Assembly: GCA_018398765.1 (NCBI GenBank)
Contig: JAHBMJ010005845.1
Coordinates: forward strand, 1 to 64,000
Direction: 5' to 3'
From: Chromera velia
Taxonomy: Eukaryota > Sar > Chromeraceae
DNA length: 64,000 nt
In this document: positions 34,139 to 45,427 of the stretch, piece by piece
Layout: each line of letters opens with the position of its first letter
Numbering within the stretch: the first letter of the stretch is position 1
The notes under the pieces: model-generated
What the model was told of the DNA's origin: nothing
The model's input: the letters and a program-made list of their open reading frames with translations, nothing else
The model's database searches: none
Translations under genes and position numbers: made by a program

Positions 34139-37100
34139 CGTACATGCGTTGAGAAACAAACTTCTCATCTGTTCACGATCTCTCTCTGTTCGGAATCCCC
34201 CGCCCCTCTCTGTTGATCTTTATGTCATCCCTCTGGTCAAACGAAATCACAATTGACTATCGATGAAGCAATGGAGAGACTGACATGCACTTCCTCCGGT
34301 GGAACCTCCTCCTTGACTGGGATGGCCTCGAGGGCGGCAGCAGCAGCGTTGGCGGCGGCGACGCTCTTTTCAGTGATCTAGGCGTTCCTATCTGCGTTCT
34401 CTTGCTCGTCTTCAGAGCTTTCTTCGCATATCTTGATAGGCTTGGACATGTCTGTCGAGTTGAAGTTCCAGTTGCGCACCATGAAGGTAACAACGAAACA
34501 GAATGTCTGCAGATACCTGCAAGGGAACATTTGTGCATAAAAACGGGAGATATGGGGAGTCCGACTCTGCCACGAAGATCAATGAGAAAGGAAAAGGCAG
34601 AAAAAGACAACTCCTGCCAGGACTAAACTGCTCAAAGGTGAATAGTTGGGGCCCTGCCTAAGGGCCCTGGCACCCTGCGTATCAGTGAACTTTTCAGTGG
34701 AACAGAGGCCGGGAGAAACGAGGAGAAATGAGAAGGCAACGAGCAGAAAAACACAAATTAAACCAACGCAAAACGGAAAAGCAAATCGGCAAAGTGAATT
34801 AATACAGAGAATTACAGAAACGTAGAGTCGGGGAAGCGCCGTCAGAAAATAGAAGCGCTGTCAAGTTGAAAAAGAAAGCTCAAAATAAACCATGGAAAGT
34901 GTCAAGTTGACTCACTTGGATGTCTTTTTGCAGCAGTTCTGGGTAAACATGCGCTTGATCTGGTAGCCCTGGACAAGGGCGTAACTCTGTTTGAGAACAT
35001 TCGCCGCCCAATCGATGGGAAAGTGCCCGTAGGACTGTGGGGCAAGCTTCCATACTGTGAACGTCTCCCGGTGTGTCTTTGCCTTGGCAATCTCCTTCGC
35101 AATGTCCTTTGCGACGTCCTAAATCCAGAAAAATACAAAGACGCAACAAAAAAGACAATAAATATGAGGCAGGCAGAAGGTCTGACAGTTTTAGGCTACC
35201 TGACTGCGGCTGTACAGAAATAACAAATAAACAGAGGGACTTACAAAGCAAAGAGCGCCTGAAGAGTGTTGAGGCGCGGACACTTTTGCACATGACAGAG
35301 TAATCAAATCTTCCTAGAAACCAATCTGAACAGAAAGAAGGACTGGGAGGAATACAACAAGAGACGCAATGAGTATGCGTAGAGAAAACAAAAAAAAAGG
35401 GGGGGCGCTCCACTTATCTCAATTTCAAGAGTCTTAGTCCATAAAAAGAAGGACTGACATCATCATCAAAATCCTTGATTGAGTTCGACGGTGAGGCTCT
35501 GTAGGCCCTGGCCATCTGCATGCGGGGGTCAAGAAGGCTGTCTATGAAGATCAGGTTCATCTTCGGAGGATCCAGCATGCCAGTTCGGATGGCGATCAGC
35601 TCATCAATGTCGGAGGCGACGTGCAGGTTGTTTCCAAAGAAGGACTCATTGTAGGATCTCCTTGTTGCGTTCAGCTCCTCCTTGTACAAGGCCGCCTTCT
35701 CTTCGTTGACCTGCTGCACTCTCTGCAGCTCTGTCTTGTATTTCTCGGTCTTTTCGTCAAGGAGCTGCTTCTTCAGCTCTTCCAGTTTCTCGGCCTGCTC
35801 TTTGAGCGCCTGCTTCCTGTGCTCGTCGTTTTGCGCCTCTTCCGCTTACTCCTCCTTAATCTCATGGATTCGGTTGGCAGTTTGCTTATTGTGCTGGATG
35901 TTGATCTCGAGGTCGATGTCGCGCCACATCTTATCAAAGGGGGGCGACGACTTGAGAAGCTTATCGATGTCGTAGACCCGGCGGGGGCTGGAGTCGGCCT
36001 GTTTCACGAGGTGGAGGCAGATGTCTGCCATGTCGGTGTCGTCACAATTTCTAATTCGTTGGATCACCTTTTTGGCTGCTTCGGTGCCTGCCTGTGCCTG
36101 CAAAGGAAAAGAGGGGGGGAAAAAACAGGAAGAAGTTGCATGAAGAACAAATGACCTAGGCAAACGACCAATCCGCCGCATTTCAGCAAAAACACAAGTA
36201 CAAGCTGCATCAACTTGCAAACAAAATCTGACTCAGACAAGGCATAACAAAGGCACTTCCACTGCTCAGTCATCATGATACAAAAGCTGAAATTTAAATG
36301 AACTTGTCAGACAGACGGCTGTATGCGGAAGGACAAAACGAGCAAAAGCGGTCTTTCAAAAAAAAACAAGATTGACTTCACTGAACAGCCTGGTCAGACA
36401 CTGTTCTGTCCTCATTGCCACAAGCTGCCCTCCAGCAATGTCCTCGAAGGACTTTCTGCTGGACACCACCCGCACCACCGCACTGGTCGCCTTGATCAGG
36501 GTCAACCGCTCTTCACCGGTGAAGCACGTGAGCAATGAACTCGTTGGTAAGTTCCTGGCTGTACGGTTCCACGGGTCGACTCCGTCCTTCAGAAGGGGCA
36601 GCTGTGTGCACATACGGTCAATGCAATCAAATATGAGAGTGCTTCATTAATTTTAATGAGAGCAAGGTAGAAAGAGAGGGTCTCAGGCTTCATTACGGAA
36701 ACTTACTGACAGACTGGCAGACAGCAAAAGAAAAAAAGAGAGAGAAAAGCAATGGGCAAGCCGAAAAATCTCTTTGAACTTCGCAACTGAAAAGACTACA
36801 AAAACCTAAAGTGTCCTGACCTTCATAAATGTGGGGCCACCAAGCCTCCATCGATTAACCTCAGCCATCTCTTCGCCCTTCTGTGCAACTATCTCCTCAA
36901 CAATCTTCTTGTCCTCTCTGTCGATCAGCTCGCACACCTCTAGACCCAAAGAAACCGTTTGGAGACCCACGGACAGGTGGGCGCCCTTCACATTCAGACC
37001 TGTCTTCTTCTTCAAAAAAGCAAGCATCTGCGCTTCCTTGATGTTTTGCAGCTGGAAGTTACTTCGCTTCGCCGCTTTGGTCTTGTTGATATCGTCCGCA

Positions 37101-37231
37101 GTCGCCTTCCGTATCTCCGTCACCATATGGTACATGAAGGCAACACCCCTATCGAGCTGGCGCGTTTGCACCTGCCTTCTGACTGCAGAGAAGAGAAGGC
37201 AGGTAATAGGATAAAGACGCGGGGGAACGGA

Positions 37232-37527
37232 GGTGAATTGGTCAGTTCGGGTAAAAATGCAGGGGAGTCTGGGGGGGGCGCATTTTTACCGACAAGAGCC
37301 CTATCTCGGTAAAAAAGCGGAGGGGTAGGGGGGGTGGGGGAAGCAAAGCAGCACAGAGAACGTCTGATAACAACTTTTTGGAACAAGACGGGTGCAGAAA
37401 AATTTTAAGGTGAGAGTTGGGGGGGCGCATTTTTACCGAGAAGAGCCTTTTTACCGAGATGGGGCTCTTCTCGGTAAAAATGCGCCCCCCCCCAGACCCC
37501 CCTGCATTTTTACCCAAACTGACCAAT
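37232..37527. repeat. Foldback element in intron 1 of the companion gene
   Basis: The ends are long inverted repeats: attggtcagtt(c/t)gggt and the following aaaatgcaggg, gtctggggg and gcgcatttttaccga words at 37233-37290 recur inverted at 37466-37527. Inside is a perfect 28-bp hairpin (37420-37447 with 37463-37490). The right end supplies the intron's donor site (attg then GTCAGT), so the foldback and the intron nearly coincide. The word ctcggtaaaaa also occurs in the intergenic tandem repeat at 38186-38527. Confidence 0.8.
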
Positions 37528-38185
37528 CAGATGAGTGTTCATATCGACGCTGTCCTTGCACAACTCCTTGATCACACCCATCAGGGGTTGGGTCAAGCAC
37601 ATGGACCTGTTTGTACATACCACATAGATGGCAGCTGCAACAAGCATCGATCTCCCATCCGTGATCACAAGCCCAGTGTCGTCAAGTCGTACGTCGGCAT
37701 AGAATTCAGGATACAAGTCGCAGGCCTCTGTTTGTGCTAGATGAATACCCAACAGCTCTAAACGAAGGGGGTTTCTGTCATCATTCTCCAGAATCTGCAG
37801 CACATTGGTGAGCTGCTTCAGCTCCACCTCTCCGATGACTCCTGGCTTCTCGCGGATGGATTCTGCAAGAGCTTCCCTGTACTCTTCAATGTCCAGAGGC
37901 TCTGTCCCCCATATTTCCTTGTCAGTGATCTTAAGCTCGTTCAGGAAATCTTGAGGAAAGGAACCGTTCTCCTCCACGAACTTGAGACAGTCAACAATCC
38001 ACTGGCGATGTATTTGAAGAGGATCAACAAACTAGTAGTCCCACGACGCCATCCTGCAACCAAGGGAGAGAACAGCGGGAGATGAGACTCATGACAGACT
38101 TAATTGTGACAAGGCTCCAAAGTTTTGGACGCTTTTTGACTATATTCACCTGTATGCCGTCTCTCAGAGGCCCGGGTTCTCCAAA

Positions 38186-38527
38186 ATCAACAGACCAGCC
38201 GACCAAACGTCACAGAAGACTTCTAAGGATACCAAAAGCGAGCTGGTTAGCTCGAATAGAAAGAAGATTATGTTCCAAAAGTCCTGTGAGCTTATACCGC
38301 CTGTGTGACGATTTCGTTTTTTTTATCCAGAAGGAGCCCTTCTCGGTAAAAACTCAGGCCATCAACAGACCAGCCGACCAAACGTCACAGAAGACTTCTA
38401 AGGATACCAAAAGCGAACTGCGTGGCTCGAAGAGAAAGAAAAATGTGTTTTGAAAGTCCTGTGAGTTTATACTGCCTGTGTGACGATTTCGTTTTTTTTA
38501 CCCAGAAGGGGTCCTTCTCGGTAAAAA
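38186..38527. repeat. Two tandem copies of a 175-bp unit ending in CTTCTCGGTAAAAA
   Basis: atcaacagaccagccgacc recurs at 38186 and 38361; each unit ends cttctcggtaaaaa, the same word that forms the hairpin arms of the intron foldback at 37.4 kb. Confidence 0.9.
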
Positions 38528-38865
38528 GCTATTTTCGAAATCCGTTTCCTACTGCAGATCTACTGCGCAGTCAATAAATTTTTCGCACGTAGCCGCGGAC
38601 CGCTGGTCAGAGAACTGTATCGAAGAGGCCCTAACTATCAAGTATAGCATCCACAATCATTGCCAATCTTCTCATATGTTCTGTCTGAGTGACATGTTTG
38701 TCATAACAGGAAATCAGCCAAGACAGATTGTTCACTCGCTCTGTATTTATTTTTTTTTTTAATTGTATTAATATTAAATGTACGCGTACGCGCGCGTATT
38801 GCATGATTTAATTCTTTGCATGTAAGGGCCCCGGCATATACGTACGTACGTACGGGATTTCCGCG

Positions 38866-38868
38866 GGG

Positions 38869-38902
<34 letters not shown>
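38866..38902. repeat. (TA)n microsatellite
   Basis: Alternating TA run of about 36 bp. Confidence 0.9.
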
Positions 38903-38905
<3 letters not shown>

Positions 38906-41900
38906 TTTTCACGCATGTCATAAAAATTCATGCATGGGTTCATTTTGCACACTGTGGATCAGAAGGATCGATTGAGCTTCTCCACCCTGGTAGTCAATGT
39001 CCTCTTCATTAAAAAACAACTCCACAGTGCGCTCCAGGTCGAGTGATTGAGTGATGGTGCATGAGCCTGGGTAGCCAGGGCTTAAGTGTCTTTCTAAGCA
39101 GTGGTAAGTATCCCTCTGTCTCTGTATGTGACCAAAATGTTGGCTCAACGCTTCCAGCCATCTACATACGGCAGTTGACTGCGACACAGGATTGACTACA
39201 TCGTGATCAAAAGTGCTTTGCGCACACATTGCTGTGGAAGACGCTGCTGTGCGGCTTTCAGTTTTGAGAAGGTGCGGAAGTATAGAGAAGAGACTGCCGG
39301 GCTTAGTGAAGCAGACCAGGCGACGAAATCAATCCAGAAAATCAAGCTGCTGTATCACGAACAGCAAACTAAAGGGCTCTTCACAATCCCATGGCGATTC
39401 GATGGTGTAAGGGTATGTCGAGAGGGTTACAAAGCTCTCACAGGTATTGGTAGGGGAACCCTTGTGAGGAGGCTTGAAATGGTTAAGAACGGGGTGGAAT
39501 TGTTTGAACGCACACATGGAAGTCATCGTGGGAAGTCGGGGGGGACAAATGTCGGAATCATGAACCAGACATACGCTTACATTGCAGACGCTCGGGAAAG
39601 ATTTGGATCGCTGGTGCCGGATGAACAGGATGTGATTGAGCTGCCCTGGGGGAGAAAGAAGGGGCTTTTAGAGACAATGCTCATAGAAAATGAGCAGCGG
39701 CAAGTGTTTGACAAGCCGCCAAAGGTTCGTCTTTTCTATAAGTGCCTGAAGCTGTTTGGGAGACGCATCTGCTTTAGAAAGTTCAAAAAGTTCACACGGT
39801 GCAATACGTGTTGCTACTTCAATTGGAAACTGAGAAAAGTGCTTCTACCAGGAGAAAGGAAGAAGACAAAGGTGGCACAGGTGAAGCATAACCTCTTTCA
39901 GATAGCAGTGGTCAGTCGGCAGCAATATTTTTATATTCCCGTCAAGATTGTGACATTTCCTTCCTTTGAGTGTTAATCATTCTCTCATGAAGTGCCTTCG
40001 GCCCTTCCATGTGTCATTCTTTGTCTCGTTTCCTCTTTTAGACCATTAACCTTTCCGTTCCTCTTTTTTTGCTCAGGCTGAATTTTATGTGTGTTGATAT
40101 AATATCATGCAGAGACAGGACTACTACGACGGGCGTTTTCTTTCCATTCGATACCCTGAGGAGTATCTCACAATTATCATGGACATGGAGGGACAGGCTG
40201 CTACAGCTGTTCCTCACCTTGCGGTCAGTTTAACTCTCTTACTGAGGGTCTTGTCTCATGAACAAGACACACTTTTCACTATTTTTCTACTCCTTTTCAC
40301 CTATCTGCCGCAAGCCACTGCATGTTTCATGTCATTGGGCAGCTTCAAGAAGTTAGCAATCCGTTTCTCTTTGCTTTCTCGAGAAACAAACATGATCGGC
40401 TTCCTTTTCATACCACTCTAATATACGTGTTAAGACTAGCACGTAACTTTTCGTCTCTTCTGTTGGTTTTCTTCTTGCAGGAATTTATGAAGGATCTGGA
40501 AAAGGTACACCGTCCCAGAAATAAGTTGGTTGCGGCGCTTGCACACGGGCGTTGTGCTTATGTCTTTATCGTTCCTTTGTGGGAGGCTCACGGTGCAAGC
40601 ATGACTTGCGCGATTCTAGATACCATTCTGGAGCATCAGGATGCAACATACAAGTACCGTCCGCGCAGAATCAAGTTGGTGTTAGACAATACTTCATCTG
40701 AAAACAAGAACAAGACTGTCTTGGCGTGGATGACCAACCTGACGCGAAAGAGGCAATGTGAAGTGGGTCTACAAGTTTGCTTTTTTTTTAGTGCGCCGTC
40801 CCTTCTTGTTGTTTTTCTTTCTTTGCTCTCCTTCCTTTTCTCAGTTGCCTCAACATGGATGGCAGTTAGAATGAGTCTTCAAATTCGGCACGTATTTCTG
40901 TTTCTTGCTTAGTGGCTCCATGTGGAGTTTTCCTATTTTGCTTTAGATCTGTCCCTATGATCGCTCTCTCTGTATGTCTGTCCGTTTGTCTCTCTGTCTT
41001 CTATATTTATGTCTCTGTTGCGTGTCTTCTCTCTATGCTTCTCCTCCATACATGAACACTTTCATCGCTTTCTTTTGCTTGTGCCATCGTCTGTTTTTTC
41101 TTCTCTTTCTTTCATTCTTTTCTATGTTACTGCAGACAGAGCTGGGATTCCCTGAGGTTGGGCACTCACACGATGACCAGGACGGCTTTCATGGAACGGG
41201 AGCAACTCTGCTTAGACGTCGGTTGGGGGATAGGGGGTCCCAGAATCGTAATGCAAAATTTGTTTAAAAGTAGCTATAGGCCCCCGTCTGCTTGCTGTCT
41301 ACCCGGTTACCGTTTTTGACGAGGCGAAATGCTGACCGTTTGCTTCAGTTTTTCTTTCTGTATGCAGAAACTGACTTCTCCACCATCGGAGAGATGGTTC
41401 AAGTCCTCATCAAGGCACACGCAAAACACAGAGGAGGGATGAACTTCTTTACGCTCATGGAGCAGAGAGACTACAAAGGCTGGCTTTCCCCTCATTTGAA
41501 GAAGTCTCTAGACCTGAAAATCTCAACCGGACACGCCTTTCGCTGGATTCCGGTCAGTGCATCTTGTGATTTGTTCTGCTTGGCATTAGTTGTGCTCTTA
41601 TATTTTGGCGAGACTCAGTCTCTCTGAGAAGGATTGGCACTGCAAGCTTTTTGAAGTTCTCATAGTTTCTTTGCATGTTTCTCTGTAGGCATAAATTCTA
41701 GAAGGGGGGACCCCGTCGCTGGATGGCTCTGCTGGTCAGTTGTGCGAGCAGGATTGTTGCAGAACGAGAAGAAGGACAAGCTTGGCCAGCGTTAGAGCAC
41801 GATATACACTGAGAAGGCCACATTGTACAAGATTTCCATCCATTTCCATCCCAGAAAAGCTGTTTGATCTTGTTATACTTTTCAAGACCATGCATTTTGG

Positions 41901-42135
41901 CTATTTTATATGCCATTCATTCTGTCTGGTTTCAAATTTTGTCTGCCTGCAGTGACTTCAATTGTGAAGGCAGATTGTTCGATGCCATGGAGGTTAGGAA
42001 CAGAATTTTCGATGATGGACAGCTTTCTTGAGGAGGAATACCCTCCTACCATCGCACCAGCAAGAGTTTTGGAGGACAAAGATGAGAAGCAGGTCAAACT
42101 TCTATTTGTCTTTGGACCTCCCACCCCCTTCTCCC

Positions 42136-42192
42136 TTTTTTATTACAGTTTTTGAATTTTTCAGTTCTTTCTTCTCTTTTTTTCTCTTTCTA

Positions 42193-42233
<41 letters not shown>

Positions 42234-42481
42234 CTCTCTTTCTCTCGCTCTCTCTCTCTCTCCCTCTTTCGTTTGTTTGCTTGTTCTTCTTTTTTTCGTT
42301 TCTTTCTTTCATTCTTTCCTTTCTTCTTTCTTTCTTTTTTTCTTTCATTGCCTTCTTTCCTTTTTTTGTTTCCTTCTTTCCTTCTTTTTCCTTCCTTCTT
42401 TCCCTACTTTTTTTTTTTTCCTTCTCTTTTTGTTTTCTTTCATCCTTCTTTCTTTTTTCTTTTCTTTCTTTTTTTTTTTTT

Positions 42482-42517
<36 letters not shown>

Positions 42518-42660
42518 TCCTCTTTTTTTTTTTTTCTTTCTAGCTTCCTTTCTGTTCTTTCTTTCTTTTTTTCCTTTCTTTCTTGCTTCCTTCCTTTCTT
42601 CTTTCCTTCTTTTTCGCCTCATTTCCTTCTTTCTTTCTCTCCCACAAATAGGGACTCCCT
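42136..42660. repeat. CTTT/CT polypyrimidine tract, about 520 bp
   Basis: Almost pure C/T on the plus strand with (CT)n, CTTT and CCTT units, in the intron between transposase exons 7 and 8. It is not coding; Phe/Ser/Leu frames are artefacts. Confidence 0.95.
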
Positions 42661-42692
42661 CTCCCTCCCTCTCTCCCTCCCTCCCAGAGGGG

Positions 42693-42726
<34 letters not shown>

Positions 42727-42738
42727 TGTGTGTGTGTA

Positions 42739-42770
<32 letters not shown>

Positions 42771-43115
42771 TGTGTGTGTGTGTGTCTGACTGAAACTTTA
42801 AGTTTCCTTCCTTCCCTCCTTGCTTTCCCTCACTTCCCTTCTCCGTGGAGGACCTTTCGTTCTTTTTGTGCTTTTGCTTTACACATGTCTAGCTGCCTCT
42901 CTGCCTGTCTGTCTATCCATGAAGAAAAGGAGGGGGAAGAAGAAACACAAAGAAACATGTAGTTAGTCAGTCTGTCTGTTTGTTTGTAGCTTCTCTGCCT
43001 ATCTGCCTGCCTGTCTGTCAGTCACTCAGTCTGTCTCTCTGTGAAAGCAGTCTGTCTGTCTGTCTGTCTGTCTGCCTGCCTGCCTGCCTGTCTGTCTGTC
43101 TGTCTGTGTCTCTGT
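42661..43115. repeat. (CT)n, (TG)n and (TCTG/CCTG)n microsatellites
   Basis: Successive short tandem runs in the same intron of the transposase gene. Confidence 0.9.
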
Positions 43116-44786
43116 GAAAACAGTCTTTTGAAACACCGTCATCTTGATTTTCATTGCAGGCAGAGGCTTCTGTGAGAGCTTTTTCCCGATTTCAGAAGGA
43201 TTGGCCGGGAAGGATTCCTGACTACGCGGTGGACGAGATCTGTGCCTTGCTTCAGGGGTCACATCGAACGTTGCTGCAGGATCAGTATCCCTCGGCAATA
43301 GCATCTTCACCTCCGATCCCTTTTGTATCGACTGCCACTGCTCAGCAGCACAACAGCAGCCCTGCAGCTACGTCAAGTCACTCTGCCGGCCCTAGAAAGA
43401 AGACCCAGTCAGACGTTGAGAGCCCAAAAGTCAGTGGTGCAGGTGAGGAGATGAGTGAGATGGGGGAGCAGGGAAAACCGCAGAGTGCTAACGAGAGGGG
43501 CTGCAGTAGAAGGGAAGGAGATGCTTTGGCCGCGTCTGCCTCTGCCGCCAGTGCTTCTGCATCTGCAGTGGCCGCGGGTGCCGGACTTCCGCAGGGTCCC
43601 CGGCTTCGAGCACGTCCGCAGGCAAAGCAGAACAAAGGGGGGCCGAGCCTTACAGTACTTGGCAACGCGAGATTCAAAGACAGAGAGCATCATCTCGGAC
43701 CCATGCGTGAGGCTGTCAACGAGCTTCTCGTAGAGTGTGGTGCAAAACTTCGCCGCGGTTTGGAATTCAAATCAGCCTTTGGTGAAGTAATGAAAGGGGC
43801 GTTAACACATGCCGCTCAGGCAGGAAAGGAGGCAATAGTTTTAAAAAGTGCGTCCGTCTTCATGCTTTCCATGCCCAGGCTGTTCTTATCTGGATCATTC
43901 TGTTCTTTTTTTTTTCTCCCGTCAGTGTGACAGTCTTCCATCGCTGTCGGATGTTTCTCTAAAATTTAGTTTTCTTTGCTGATCTGTTTCATTCTTTAAA
44001 CTTAGAGTTTTGGGAGTCTTGTTTTGTGTATCCTTTCACTTTTATTTTTTTTTAATCAAAAGTCATCGAGTCAGGATGAGTCAGGTGCTCTTGAACTCCC
44101 ATACAAACCTTTAGATTTTTTACTTTTTCTGTATGTAGACATCTATCTGGGGGACACCACCCCTTTCTGGATTGCCAGCATCAGCAAGGTCCGACGTGGT
44201 GGCGCAGAGATTTTAGGGTGGTGGTACAAGGGCAATGTAGATGGTCAGTCACACAGTCTGGATTTGTCACAAACAGTGTATAAAAAATCCGTGTTCTGCA
44301 ACCGCGGCTTCCACTGGCAATCATTTGTGTGACTGCTCAAAGATATTTCGCAAAGTTTAACATAGACTGTCGATCACATTGTATTTTTCGACCATGCAGG
44401 TCATGTTTTCAGCTGTGAATTATTCTTCTTTCGATGTATGATGCATAGCATTGCATATAGAGGGCATCTGCAAGCTTGCCTACTTGTCCCCAGAGCCAGG
44501 TGATCCAGAGGAGTCTCAGACTGAAGAAAAGAACAAAAAGGAAAAAAAGAACACAAAGAAGCCTCCAAGCATTCCGTACCTTGAAATGGTTGGCATGACA
44601 GAGGTTTTGATGGTGATCGACCAAGCAGACCTCTTCACAGGGAGAGGGGCCGTGTCTAAAAAAATTTTCAGAGCAATTTGTAAGTTAGTGAACCAGAAGA
44701 TTGAAAAAGGACAGATTAAGGTTGATGAAGAGGTTGCTTTAGACACTCTCAAGTGGCGCAATACATCAGACCCTGCGGCTGGATAA

Positions 44787-45381
44787 TTAAATTCACTTTG
44801 AATTCAGCTTTCTTCTTTTTTTACATAATACTATAATAGTAACTATATAAAATTCAGTTGGTCTACTATAAATTACACATATAATACTGCTAAATTTGAT
44901 GAACTACATAAAAAATTTATCACGTTTTTTTTTTTTTTAATTCGATATCTAAATTAAACTACGAGAATAATTAAAATAGTTAAAAAAGAACTGTTTTGTT
45001 GATGTTCAATCTAAAAGTCAATATTCTAATTTATATTTGGTTTAAAAGTATTTTTTTGTGTAGTATAAATAATAGAAATAAAAAATAAGAGATCTAATGA
45101 AAGCTAATCAGTTTATTATATTAATTTTGTTTCTAGCTCATACTTTTGGATCAATACCTAAAACTTGGAATTAATTGTCTGCATTAACTACTTCAATTCT
45201 TATTTTTTTAGAAATTTGAAAATAATAACAAATTTAGAAAAATTCAATTAAATAATTTTACTTTTTGCATCTTTAAGGATTTCATCACATTTAATGAGTT
45301 TGGTACTGAATGAGTTAGATCCTACATATATAGTTCTAATAAATGATAAATATAAATTACTTGAGTGGTTTTATATATCTA
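44787..45381. other. AT-rich right subterminal region of the transposon
   Basis: No gene. Mirrors the AT-rich block inside the left inverted repeat (29181-29500). The two blocks show no obvious sequence identity beyond composition. Confidence 0.5.
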
Positions 45382-45427
45382 AAAGTCCGACTTCGGGGCA
45401 AAAGTCCACTTTTAAAGGCACAGGCCT
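45382..45427 (-). repeat. Right terminal inverted repeat
   Basis: Reverse complement of 29135-29180 with about three mismatches; ends ggcacaggcct on the plus strand. Confidence 0.85.

Larger units (their letters stand above)
30959..38052 (-). pseudogene. Nine-exon companion gene of the transposon, function unknown, three in-frame stops
   Basis: Exons are 38052-37524, 37182-36821, 36601-36377, 36097-35459, 35118-34916, 34516-34285, 33785-33654, 32094-31734 and 31437-30959: 3162 nt, 1054 codons, ending TGA 30959. All eight introns are GT-AG and every phase agrees, so the splicing is real. In-frame stops are TAG at codon 7 (38032-38034), TAA 35846-35848 and TAG 34378-34380. An acceptor-like ttgcag lies just before the ATG. 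Exon 4 has a long Glu/Lys/Gln coiled coil (KQALKEQAEKLEELKKQLL); the middle holds VWKLAPQSYGHFPIDW and a helical exon 8. The last exon is a run of Asp/Glu (about 50 residues) followed by a Lys/Gly/Asn-rich basic tail. No family is recognised; a DNA- or chromatin-binding partner of the divergent transposase is plausible. Confidence 0.65.
38053..39260. promoter_or_regulatory. Divergent intergenic region of the transposon
   Basis: Lies between the starts of the two oppositely transcribed genes and so should hold both promoters, and perhaps upstream exons. It contains the two-copy 175-bp repeat with the cttctcggtaaaaa motif, a Z-DNA-prone tacgcgtacgcgcgcgta stretch (about 38781-38800), cgtacgtacgtacg, and a (TA)n run. 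No specific promoter element was identified. Confidence 0.45.
39261..44786 (+). pseudogene. DDE-like transposase gene, ten exons, one in-frame stop
   Basis: Exons are about 39261-39910 (start not resolved), 40113-40223, 40481-40762, 41136-41247, 41368-41552, 41689-41734, 41953-42092, 43160-43847, 44139-44243 and 44461-44786 (TAA). Introns are GT-AG and all phases agree. Exon 1 ends in a Cys-rich segment (KFTRCNTCCYFNW) and VKHNLFQ. Exon 2 has QDYYDGR and then IIMDMEGQ. Exon 3 has [12 protein letters not shown], and exon 4 LGFPEVGHSHDDQDGFH. This order (D, DN-x-ENKN, GHTHxDxD) is, from memory, that of uncharacterised DUF7869-type proteins with an RNase-H-like fold. Exon 9 has PFWIASI..GWWY. 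Exon 8 has Ala/Ser/Gln low complexity. TAA at 41692-41694 opens exon 6. An upstream exon with the start codon is probably missing from this model. Confidence 0.65.
29135..45427. mobile_element. Candidate 16.3-kb two-gene DNA transposon with terminal inverted repeats
   Basis: 29135-29180 and 45382-45427 are inverted copies of one another with about three mismatches, including the 29-bp block cctttaaaag..ttttgccc. Just inside each repeat lies an AT-rich non-coding block (29181-29500 and 44787-45380), then two gene bodies transcribed away from each other: a nine-exon gene (30959-38052, minus) and a ten-exon gene with RNase-H-like transposase motifs (about 39261-44786, plus). If the repeats are taken to start at GTGCC, the flanking six bases are aggctt and aggcct, a possible 6-bp target duplication with one change, although the outer part of the repeat is itself palindromic so this is ambiguous. 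All inferred introns keep phase. The whole looks like a once-complete transposon with a few nonsense mutations. Confidence 0.65.

Noticed and set aside
38918-39229. Minus-strand frame of 103 residues (CAQSTFDHDVVNPVSQ)
   Set aside because: Looks somewhat protein-like but has no splice context, and it overlaps the probable upstream exon region of the plus-strand transposase; no support beyond an open frame.
42028-42962. Phe/Ser/Leu-rich frames of up to 229 residues
   Set aside because: Translations of a polypyrimidine tract inside a transposase intron.
29135-45427. Maverick/Polinton-type giant element
   Set aside because: Size and possible 6-bp duplication would fit, but no DNA polymerase B, packaging ATPase, capsid or retroviral-type integrase is visible, and the inverted repeats are short.
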